Position numbers and translations under genes: made by a program
Shown here: in pieces, positions 1-5,014 of the stretch
Numbering within the stretch: the stretch's first letter is position 1
Layout of the letters: every line of letters starts with the position of its first letter
NCBI GenBank assembly: GCA_900754775.1
Contig: CAAEDZ010000368.1
Location: 1-5,218 of the forward strand
Direction of reading: 5' to 3'
Length of the DNA stretch: 5,218 bases
DNA from: Clostridia bacterium
Lineage (GTDB): Bacteria; Bacillota_A; Clostridia; Christensenellales; Aristaeellaceae
Notes under the pieces: model-generated
Databases searched by the model: none
What the model was told of the DNA's origin: nothing
What the model saw: only the letters and a program-made list of their open reading frames with translations

Positions 1-109
1 ACAGATACGCCTCCACCACGCGGTCGCGTATGGCGGTGTTGCCGGTCATGGCATATTCTCTGAGCAGGCCCTCCGCGTCGATGGAAGGGCGCTGCGCCGC
101 GTTGCGCAT
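1..109 (-). CDS. SigB/SigF-type sigma-70 factor, N-terminal fragment
   Basis: This is the N-terminal end of an alternative sigma factor; the rest lies beyond position 1. The 36 visible residues include LLREYAMTGNTAIRDRVVEA, which resembles the start of the SigB/SigF/SigG family (an LLxxY-type helix, then a short acidic or polar turn, then a helix leading into region 2). The preceding gene encodes an RsbW/SpoIIAB-like protein, the usual partner of these sigma factors, which supports the call. I chose the ATG at 109 because GGAGG at 122-118 lies 8 bases before it. An in-frame ATG at 127 overlaps the upstream stop by one base (TGATG) but has no comparable ribosome binding site. Using it would add six residues (MGEDLH). 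Both genes are probably co-transcribed from the promoter at 558-586. The regulon and the exact paralogue (stress or sporulation type) cannot be determined from this piece. Confidence 0.75.
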   Translation of the reverse strand, partial: MRNAAQRPSIDAEGLLREYAMTGNTAIRDRVVEAYL

Positions 110-117
110 GTGCAGAT

Positions 118-122
118 CCTCC
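118..122 (-). promoter_or_regulatory. Ribosome binding site deciding the sigma-factor start
   Basis: The minus strand reads GGAGG here, within a longer GGGGGAGGAT run, 8 bases before the ATG at 109. It favours 109 over the in-frame ATG at 127, which sits upstream of this site. The anti-sigma stop codon is only a few bases further upstream, so translational coupling of the two genes is likely. Confidence 0.6.
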
Positions 123-126
123 CCCA

Positions 127-525
127 TCAGGGCTTGAGTTTCTTGGTGAGCGATATATTGCGTATCTTGCCCTCGGCATAGTCGATCTGCGCGTTGTCGG
201 CCAGGGAGCCGAGGATGGCGCGCACGACGTCCAGCTCGGCGGGATCCATGCCGCACAGGCAGGGCTGCTCCGCGCGCGAGTGGACGTGTATCTCCAACCC
301 GTCCTCGAGGCGCAGAAATTCCACGCACAGCGCCGCGGGCGGGCATTGCTGCGAGATCATCAGCGTGCAGGCTTCTTCCACGGCCATCTTCATATCGTCG
401 ATGGCGTCCACGGTCAGCCGCGCGCGCGCGAGGACGCCCGCCGTCGTCAGGCGGATGACGAGCATCATGGACTTGTCGGCCGGCACGGTCAGCGAGATCG
501 CGTTCTCGGACAGAACCTCGGGCAT
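127..525 (-). CDS. RsbW/SpoIIAB-like anti-sigma factor with degenerate ATPase fold
   Basis: A 132-residue protein that probably binds and silences the sigma factor encoded directly downstream. The N-terminal half fits the GHKL/HATPase_c serine-kinase anti-sigma family: an initial strand and helix, then DDMKMAVEEACT at about residues 43-54, matching the family N-box region (SpoIIAB has a SEAVTN-type motif). The glutamate E51 is kept, but the metal-binding asparagine is replaced by leucine (L55). The later glycine-rich ATP-lid motif (DxGxG) is not recognisable; IHVHSRAEQPC stands in its place around residues 79-89. The C-terminus ends in a strand-like ISLTKKL. Length is close to the family norm (about 140-160). 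I chose the ATG at 525 because GGAGGG lies 7 bases before it. A longer GTG start at 552 sits almost at the predicted transcription start. The family call is fairly secure from sequence plus context; kinase activity is doubtful. Confidence 0.75.
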   Translation of the reverse strand: MPEVLSENAISLTVPADKSMMLVIRLTTAGVLARARLTVDAIDDMKMAVEEACTLMISQQCPPAALCVEFLRLEDGLEIHVHSRAEQPCLCGMDPAELDVVRAILGSLADNAQIDYAEGKIRNISLTKKLKP

Positions 526-532
526 CTTCGAT

Positions 533-538
533 CCCTCC
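533..538 (-). promoter_or_regulatory. Ribosome binding site deciding the anti-sigma start
   Basis: The minus strand reads GGAGGG 7 bases before the ATG at 525. It lies inside the reading frame extended from the GTG at 552, so it argues against that earlier start. The predicted transcription start near 551 gives the same answer. Confidence 0.7.
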
Positions 539-557
539 AGATAAATTTCCACACTCT

Positions 558-586
558 ATTATAATAGAAAAGCGCGCGCGGGGCAA
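558..586 (-). promoter_or_regulatory. Sigma-A-like promoter for the anti-sigma/sigma operon
   Basis: The minus strand has TTGCCC at 586-581 as the -35 box, a 17-base spacer, and a perfect TATAAT at 563-558 as the -10 box. Transcription should start near 551, giving a leader of about 25 bases before the ATG at 525. The -35 box lies inside the hairpin of the terminator that ends the acetyltransferase unit. The housekeeping consensus suggests the operon is not solely under control of its own alternative sigma factor; this is inferred from consensus alone. Confidence 0.7.
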
Positions 587-600
587 GGCCGCCGCACGCG
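568..600 (-). terminator. Intrinsic terminator after the acetyltransferase gene
   Basis: On the minus strand, CGCGTGCGG (600-592) pairs with CCGCGCGCG (581-573), nine pairs including one G-U. The ten-base loop can pair further through GGC/GCC. A TTTTCT tract follows at 571-566. It lies about 45 bases past the acetyltransferase stop. The short U-tract makes it moderate rather than strong. Its 3' arm and tail overlap the next promoter. Confidence 0.6.
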
Positions 601-644
601 AACCGGGCGCGAAATTTGGGTTAAACAGGGGCTTTGGCGCGCCT

Positions 645-1280
645 TCAGGGCTTCGGGCGCGGCCTGCGCATGGAGGCAAGGCGCAAAAAGGCGCGTTGGG
701 AGGGCGTTTCCCGCTTCGCCCTGCGGGGAAAGCTCTTGTCAAACGCTTCCGCGGCCAGCACGTCCACCTCGAAGGCGGGGCTTTCAAAAAAGCGCCCATG
801 CACGCCCTCCATGGAGCCCGGCCACATCTCCAGCACTTGCAGGGCGGCGGCGTACATGCCGTCGGCGGTGCAGATGTCAAACGCCTCCGCGGGCCGGAAG
901 CCGAAGCGGCGGTAATAGGCCGGGTCGCCGTAGATGATGACGGCGCGGTGGCCCATCTCCCGGCACAGCGCGAGCGTATGGCGCACCAGCGCCGAGCCCG
1001 CGCCCATGCGCTGATAGACCGGCAGCACGCTCAAAGGGCCAAAGGTGACGGTGGGTACGTCCTCGACGCGCGAGCGGCTGTAAAGGATGCTGGCGGCGAT
1101 CTCCGCGCCGTGGGCGGCCACGTGATCCAGCTCGGGCAGAAAGTCCTCGTGCGCGCGCAGCTGGTGGACGAGGTAATGTTCCTCGCAGCCGGGCGAATTG
1201 AGGTTCCAGAAGGCCTCGCGGGTCAGTTCTTCCACGGCGCGGAAGTCCTCTTCCGCTTCCCGGCGTATCTCAAAGCGCAT
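645..1280 (-). CDS. GNAT-family N-acetyltransferase (YhbS-like)
   Basis: A 211-residue cytoplasmic protein of the Gcn5-related acetyltransferase fold, expected to transfer an acetyl group from acetyl-CoA to an amine; the acceptor is unknown. The N-terminal strand and helix (MRFEIRREAEEDF) are typical. Residues 77-100 hold the core strand TVTFGPLSVLP followed by the acetyl-CoA pyrophosphate loop QRMGAG at 90-95. Residues 117-128 (YGDPAYYRRFGF) match the conserved end of motif B in YhbS-like proteins, where a small molecule or protein acceptor is usually unassigned. About 80 residues follow the core, longer than a minimal GNAT (about 150), and end in a basic tail (RRPRPKP). The ATG at 1280 has GGAGGG 9 bases upstream. 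It has its own promoter and terminator, so it is probably a single-gene unit unrelated in function to the flanking operons. Confidence 0.88.
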   Translation of the reverse strand: MRFEIRREAEEDFRAVEELTREAFWNLNSPGCEEHYLVHQLRAHEDFLPELDHVAAHGAEIAASILYSRSRVEDVPTVTFGPLSVLPVYQRMGAGSALVRHTLALCREMGHRAVIIYGDPAYYRRFGFRPAEAFDICTADGMYAAALQVLEMWPGSMEGVHGRFFESPAFEVDVLAAEAFDKSFPRRAKRETPSQRAFLRLASMRRPRPKP

Positions 1281-1305
1281 CGCACGCTCCCTCCCCTCTT
1301 ATCTC

Positions 1306-1334
1306 ATTATACTCCGATCTTTGCCAAAAGAAAA
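1306..1334 (-). promoter_or_regulatory. Probable promoter of the acetyltransferase gene
   Basis: The minus strand has a perfect TATAAT at 1311-1306 and, 17 bases upstream, TTTTCT at 1334-1329, which matches the -35 consensus at only three of six bases. Transcription would start near 1299, about 20 bases before the ATG. The -35 position falls in the U-tract of the preceding terminator. Confidence 0.55.
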
Positions 1335-1366
1335 GAGCGGGGCGGAAAGCGCGCGCTCTCCGCCCC
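1326..1366 (-). terminator. Intrinsic terminator of the ABC transporter operon
   Basis: On the minus strand, GGGGCGGA (1366-1359) pairs with TCCGCCCC (1346-1339). The stem continues inward through a G-U pair and AGC/GCT to a GCGC loop, a near-perfect 12-pair hairpin. The tail reads GCTC, then TTTT C TTTT at 1334-1326. The one inner mismatch on the plus strand (A-C) becomes a G-U pair in the minus-strand transcript, fitting the direction. It starts 13 bases after the stop codon of the last permease gene. Confidence 0.88.
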
Positions 1367-1379
1367 CCTGCGCCCGCAC

Positions 1380-2396
1380 TTACGAGCGCCTGGACTTGAT
1401 GAGGTGGATGTTGTGTTCGGTGAAGTAGTTGAGGACCATGACGAGGATCAGCACGCCGCCCCAGATCAGTGAGATGTAGTAGCTGGAGATCTGCGGGAAG
1501 CGGTTGATGCCGGTCTGCAACATTTGAAGCAGGCAGATGGCCAGCACCACGCCGGAGACCTTGCCGCTGCCGCCGTTGGGGTTGACGCCGCCCAGAACGA
1601 CGATCAGCACGCACTGGAGGGTGTAGACCGTGCCGTAGTCGGCGCGCGCGGAGTTGTAGTTGGCCAGCATCACCATGCCGCCCAGCGCCGCGCAGATGCC
1701 GGAGATCATGTAGGTCTTCACCAGCAGGAGGTTCGTGCGGATGCCGGAGAACACCGCGGCCTTGGAGGAGGTGCCGATCATGTAGATCTTGGTGCCGTAG
1801 GTGGTGCGCATCAGCAAAAACCAGATGACGAGGGCCATGACCGCGAAGAAGACCAGCTGCGTGGGGATGAGGCCGAAGATCTTCGAGTTGATGGCGCTGG
1901 AGTACATGCGCGGCAATTTGCTGACGGCCTTGCCGTCGGTGATGACGATGCCGATGCCGGTAAACAGTTCCGACGTGCCAAGCGTGGCAAGGATCGGCGG
2001 TATGCGCACCCTGGAGACGAGGAAGCCGTTGAAGGCGCCGGCCGCCGCGCCCATGAGGATGGCGATGACAAAGCACAGCGGGATGACGTACACGGCGATC
2101 TCATTTTCCTCGGTGGCTACGGCCTTCATCAGCGTCGCCGTGCAGATGGAGACGAGGTTGGCCACGCCCACGGTGGACAGGTCGATGCCGCCGGTAATCA
2201 TGCACACCATGATGCCCAGAGACATGAGGCCGAACTCAGGGAATTGGGAGGCCATGGTCTGGAAGTTGATGAGCGTGTAGAACTTGTCAAAGCGCGTGAT
2301 CGCCATGAACACAGCCCAGATAACCATCATCAGGATCAGCCGGGCGATGTGGCGGTCGCGGCGATAGGCCGCGCTCAGTTTGGCGCCGATGCCCAT
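1380..2396 (-). CDS. CUT2-type sugar ABC transporter permease (second)
   Basis: A 338-residue inner-membrane permease of the BPD_transp_2 family (RbsC/RhaP/LsrC type), expected to form the translocation path with the other permease of this operon. Hydrophobic segments lie around residues 18-34, 56-69, 72-90, 101-127, 133-152, 180-196, 226-246, 258-271, 278-296 and 305-325, nine or ten helices. Family landmarks are MITGGIDLS at 66-74, the GAFNGFLV segment near 120-127, the cytoplasmic loop YGTKIYMIGTSSKAAVFSGI at about 200-219, and VVLGGVNPNGGSG near 266-278. The ATG at 2396 shares one base with the upstream stop (TGATG), and AAGGAGGTG ends 5 bases before it, so translation is probably coupled. 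An open frame continues upstream to 2852 but only overlaps the first permease in another frame. It is the last gene before the terminator. Confidence 0.93.
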   Translation of the reverse strand: MGIGAKLSAAYRRDRHIARLILMMVIWAVFMAITRFDKFYTLINFQTMASQFPEFGLMSLGIMVCMITGGIDLSTVGVANLVSICTATLMKAVATEENEIAVYVIPLCFVIAILMGAAAGAFNGFLVSRVRIPPILATLGTSELFTGIGIVITDGKAVSKLPRMYSSAINSKIFGLIPTQLVFFAVMALVIWFLLMRTTYGTKIYMIGTSSKAAVFSGIRTNLLLVKTYMISGICAALGGMVMLANYNSARADYGTVYTLQCVLIVVLGGVNPNGGSGKVSGVVLAICLLQMLQTGINRFPQISSYYISLIWGGVLILVMVLNYFTEHNIHLIKSRRS

Positions 2397-3421
2397 CAGC
2401 CCACCTCCTTTGCGGTCTTTCTGGCGACGACGCGGTTGGCCCGCGCCACCTGCACGGCGCTGACGCCGGTGCCGATGATGATGAGGGCGCCGACGAACAC
2501 ATCCTTCCACACGGTGGGGATGCCGAGCAGGATCATCGAGTTTTCCACCACGACGATAAGCAGCGTGCCCAGCATGCAGCCGGTGAGCGTGCCCGCGCCG
2601 CCGGTGATGGCCGTGCCGCCCAGCACCACGCCGGCGATGATGTTCATCTCCATGCCGAGCATGTTGGTCGGGTGCATCTGCGTCATCATGCAGGTGCGCA
2701 TCAGGCCCGCGAGGCTGGCAATCATGCCCACGAACACGTACATCCAGAACTTGGTCTTGCGCACGCCGAAGCCGGCGCGGTGGGCGCTGACATCGTTGCC
2801 GCCGATGGCGTAGATGCCGCGGCCGAACATGGTGCGGTTGAGGATGAACCACGCCGCCGCCAGCACCACCACGAAGACGATGAACGCGGTGGGCATGCGC
2901 GAAGTGAGGCCGGATTCCGGGTTGGTGGCCACGAACAGCGCCGAGCGGCCGAAGTTGGCCATGCCCTCGGGGATGACGGCCAGCTGACGGGATTCCAGCG
3001 TGCCCTGCATAAAGCCCTTGAAGACGCTGGAAGAGCCGAGGGTGACGATCATCGCCGGCAGGCCGAAGTAGCCGATGAACACGCCGTTGAACGCGCCGAG
3101 GATGGCGCCGAAGAGCAGCGAAAGGAGGATGGGCAGCCAGATGCCGCCCGTGTAGCCGGCGTCGAGCAGCAGCTTGGTGGTGGCAAAGGCGCTCAGAGAG
3201 GCCAGCGCCGGGAAGGACACGTCGATGCCGCCGGAGACGATGACCATGAACGCGCCCACGGCGAAGATGCCGGGCACGACCAGCGCCGAGAGCTTATCGA
3301 CGATGTTGTTGGGCGTGAAGAACTGCCCGGAGCGGATCTCGATCAGCACGCACAAAACGAGCAGCACCAGAAAGATGTACGGCTCGCTGCGGCGCGAGAG
3401 TTTTTTCAAATATCTCTGCAT
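2396..3421 (-). CDS. CUT2-type sugar ABC transporter permease (first)
   Basis: A 341-residue multi-helix inner-membrane permease of the BPD_transp_2 family. The basic N-terminus (MQRYLKKLSRRSE) leads into a first helix near 15-30. Landmarks are IVSGGIDVS at 61-69, GAFNGVFIGYFGLPAMIVTLG at about 109-129, the cytoplasmic coupling loop with FGRGIYAIGGNDVSAHRAG near 199-217, and GVVLGGTAITGGAGT near 264-278. These match RbsC/RhaQ-type proteins. It differs clearly from the second permease, so the transporter is probably a heterodimer, as in the Rha and Lsr systems, rather than a homodimer as in ribose uptake. I chose the ATG at 3421 because AGGAGG sits 7 bases upstream; the GTG at 3427 is too close to that site. 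The gene starts 12 bases after the ATPase stop and overlaps the second permease gene by one base. Confidence 0.93.
   Translation of the reverse strand: MQRYLKKLSRRSEPYIFLVLLVLCVLIEIRSGQFFTPNNIVDKLSALVVPGIFAVGAFMVIVSGGIDVSFPALASLSAFATTKLLLDAGYTGGIWLPILLSLLFGAILGAFNGVFIGYFGLPAMIVTLGSSSVFKGFMQGTLESRQLAVIPEGMANFGRSALFVATNPESGLTSRMPTAFIVFVVVLAAAWFILNRTMFGRGIYAIGGNDVSAHRAGFGVRKTKFWMYVFVGMIASLAGLMRTCMMTQMHPTNMLGMEMNIIAGVVLGGTAITGGAGTLTGCMLGTLLIVVVENSMILLGIPTVWKDVFVGALIIIGTGVSAVQVARANRVVARKTAKEVG
2402..2410 (-). promoter_or_regulatory. Near-ideal ribosome binding site of the second permease
   Basis: The minus strand reads AAGGAGGTG inside the last codons of the first permease gene, with the GGAGG core 7 bases before the ATG at 2396. 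It closely matches the anti-Shine-Dalgarno sequence and rules out the much longer open frame as the real start. Confidence 0.8.
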
Positions 3422-3428
3422 ATCCACC

Positions 3429-3434
3429 CCTCCT
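3429..3434 (-). promoter_or_regulatory. Ribosome binding site deciding the first permease start
   Basis: The minus strand reads AGGAGG directly overlapping the end of the ATPase stop codon. The spacing is 7 bases to the ATG at 3421 but only 1 base to the GTG at 3427, so the ATG is preferred. Confidence 0.75.
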
Positions 3435-4918
3435 TAGAGCATGTAGGAGAGTACTTCCTGCTCGTTGGTATCGGCAGGCAGCAGCTCCTTGACCACGCGG
3501 CCCGCTTTGAGTACCAGCAGGCGGGAGCAGTTTTCCAGCACCTCGGGCAGGTCGTCGGAGATGATGATGATGGCCATGCCCTCGTTCGCCAGACGCTGGA
3601 GGATGGCGTGGATGTCGTGCTTGGAGCCGATGTCCACGCCCACGGTCGGCCCGTTGAGTACCAGCACGTCGGGGTTGCAGGCCAGCCACTTGGCCAGCAC
3701 GATGCGCTGCTGGTTGCCGCCCGAGAGCGTTGAGCAGGCGTTGTTGGGGTCCGGGGTGGCGATGGCCAGCTCATTGACCCAGCGGTCGATCTCCGCGCTG
3801 CGCTTGCCGCGGTCGAGTACGCCCACGCCGCTGGCGAGGCGGTCGATCTCGGAGATGACCACGTTGTCGGCGATGGAGCGCGGCAAAAACAGGCCCTCGC
3901 TGAGGCGGTCTTCCGGCACAAAGCCGATACGCGCCCTGATGGCGTCCTGCGGGCTGTTTAAGTGGACCTCGGCGCCGTCTTTGAGCAGCGCGCCCTTATC
4001 CGCGGGGCGGATGCCGAACAGGGAAAGCGCCAGCTCCGTGCGTCCGGAGTCCAGAAGGCCGGTGATGCCGAGGATCTCGCCCTTGCGCAGTGCAAAGGAA
4101 ACATCCTCGAAAAAGCCCGTCAGGCCGAGTCCCTTTGTCTCCAGTACCGGCTTTTCGGAGAGGTTCTGCGGGGTAAAGAGTTTGTCCTCGAACTCACGGC
4201 CGGTCATATAGTAGGAGAACTTGCGGTCATCCAGATCCTTGGTGTTTCCGGTGACGACCAGTTCGCCGCTACGGAAGATGGTGAAGCGCTCGGAGATCTC
4301 AAAGACCTCGTTGAGCTTGTGGCTGACGAAAAGTATGGCGATGCCCTGCTCCTTCAAATGCAGGATGATCTTGAAAAGCGCCTGCACTTCCTTGCGGGTC
4401 AGGGCCGTTGTCGGCTCGTCCATGATGATCAGGCGCGCGTTGAACATCAGCGCGCGGCTGATGGCGACCATCTGCTTTTCGGCGACGGAGAGCGTGCCGA
4501 CCAGACGGTCCAGCTCCACGTCGAAGTTGATCTTCGCGATGGCCTCCTCGGCGATCTTGCGCATGCGCTTGCGGTTGACGAACTTGTGGCCGTCGGCAAG
4601 CTCTGTGTTGAAGGCGAGGTTTTCCATGACCGTGAGGTTGGGGAAGATGGAAAAATCCTGATAGATGACCTGAATGCCGCTGGCGATGGCGTCGCGCGGC
4701 GTTATCTTGCCAAAGCGCTTGCCGGCAAACTCGATATAGCCGGAATCCTGCTGATAGACGCCGGAAATGACCTTGATCAGCGTGGATTTGCCGCAGCCGT
4801 TCTCACCGGCCAGGCAGTGGATCTCGCCGGGCTGAATCTCCAGAGAGACGTGTTTGAGCGCCTGTACGCCGGAAAAGGATTTGCAGATGTCCACAGCGCG
4901 CAACAGGGGCTGGGCCAT
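3434..4918 (-). CDS. Tandem-domain sugar ABC transporter ATPase (CUT2 family)
   Basis: A 494-residue cytoplasmic ATPase with two fused nucleotide-binding domains, the usual size for RbsA/MglA/RhaT-type proteins that power sugar import. Domain 1 is intact: Walker A GENGCGKST at 38-46, Q-loop YQDF with Q87, signature LSVAEKQ at 143-149, Walker B LIIMDEPT at 163-170 with catalytic E168, and switch His H200 in FVSHKL. Domain 2 keeps LSGGNQQ at 398-404 but has GLLDSGRTE at 287-295 in place of a normal P-loop (arginine for lysine is usual in this family) and LVLNGPT at 419-425 where most members have LDEPT, so the Walker B aspartate and glutamate are N422 and G423. No switch histidine is present (IISDDLPEV), which is common in this family. 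The ATG at 4918 has GGAGGTG 8 bases upstream. The gene lies 96 bases after the binding-protein gene and just before the two permeases. Confidence 0.95.
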   Translation of the reverse strand: MAQPLLRAVDICKSFSGVQALKHVSLEIQPGEIHCLAGENGCGKSTLIKVISGVYQQDSGYIEFAGKRFGKITPRDAIASGIQVIYQDFSIFPNLTVMENLAFNTELADGHKFVNRKRMRKIAEEAIAKINFDVELDRLVGTLSVAEKQMVAISRALMFNARLIIMDEPTTALTRKEVQALFKIILHLKEQGIAILFVSHKLNEVFEISERFTIFRSGELVVTGNTKDLDDRKFSYYMTGREFEDKLFTPQNLSEKPVLETKGLGLTGFFEDVSFALRKGEILGITGLLDSGRTELALSLFGIRPADKGALLKDGAEVHLNSPQDAIRARIGFVPEDRLSEGLFLPRSIADNVVISEIDRLASGVGVLDRGKRSAEIDRWVNELAIATPDPNNACSTLSGGNQQRIVLAKWLACNPDVLVLNGPTVGVDIGSKHDIHAILQRLANEGMAIIIISDDLPEVLENCSRLLVLKAGRVVKELLPADTNEQEVLSYML

Positions 4919-4940
4919 GAGACGTACACCTCCGTTTCTC

Positions 4941-4987
4941 TCCCATTTGGAAGCCCTGCCGGCTCCATGGAACCGGCAGGGATGGGA
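4941..4987 (-). promoter_or_regulatory. Intercistronic mRNA hairpin between binding protein and ATPase
   Basis: On the minus strand, CCCTGCCGG (4981-4973) pairs perfectly with CCGGCAGGG (4962-4954). A U-G and U-A/C-G extension leads to a small CATG loop, and an outer TCCCAT/ATGGGA pairing (4987-4982 with 4946-4941) can clamp the base across an asymmetric internal loop. No U-tract follows, so it is not a typical intrinsic terminator. In binding-protein transporter operons, hairpins in this position commonly protect the upstream message and lower expression of the membrane and ATPase genes. That role here is inferred. Confidence 0.7.
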
Positions 4988-5014
4988 ACGATGGGGTTTG
5001 AAGCGTTGAGCTGT

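Noticed and set aside
418..431. Alternating CG tract (also near 572-580 and 1350-1356) as possible Z-DNA or a repeat
   Set aside because: The tracts are short, lie in codons for Arg/Ala or in terminator stems, and fit the overall GC-rich composition.
526..552. GTG start giving a nine-residue longer anti-sigma factor
   Set aside because: It falls at the predicted transcription start and lacks a ribosome binding site, while GGAGGG lies 7 bases before the ATG at 525.
636..643. GGCGCGCC palindrome just after the acetyltransferase stop
   Set aside because: Eight bases only, with no spaced copy or partner in the window; likely chance in GC-rich DNA.
696..1472. A 258-codon plus-strand open frame opposite the acetyltransferase gene
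   Set aside because: It runs through a clear terminator and promoter on the other strand and has a histidine/arginine-rich, non-protein-like composition.
1524..2813. A 429-codon open frame on the plus strand opposite the permease genes
   Set aside because: Its translation is dominated by H, D, R, A and G with no domain, and it lies antisense to two clear permeases. Long antisense frames are expected in GC-rich coding DNA.
2397..2852. N-terminal extension of the second permease reading frame
   Set aside because: The extra residues are H/R-rich and overlap the first permease in another frame. A near-ideal ribosome binding site and TGATG overlap place the start at 2396.
2672..3733. A 353-codon plus-strand open frame opposite the first permease and the end of the ATPase gene
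   Set aside because: Low-complexity charged composition, no recognisable motif, and it spans the boundary of two well-supported minus-strand genes.
4954..4981. Intercistronic hairpin as an intrinsic terminator
   Set aside because: The sequence after the stem (CTTCCAAATGGG) has no U-tract, and the ATPase gene downstream must be expressed with the binding protein.
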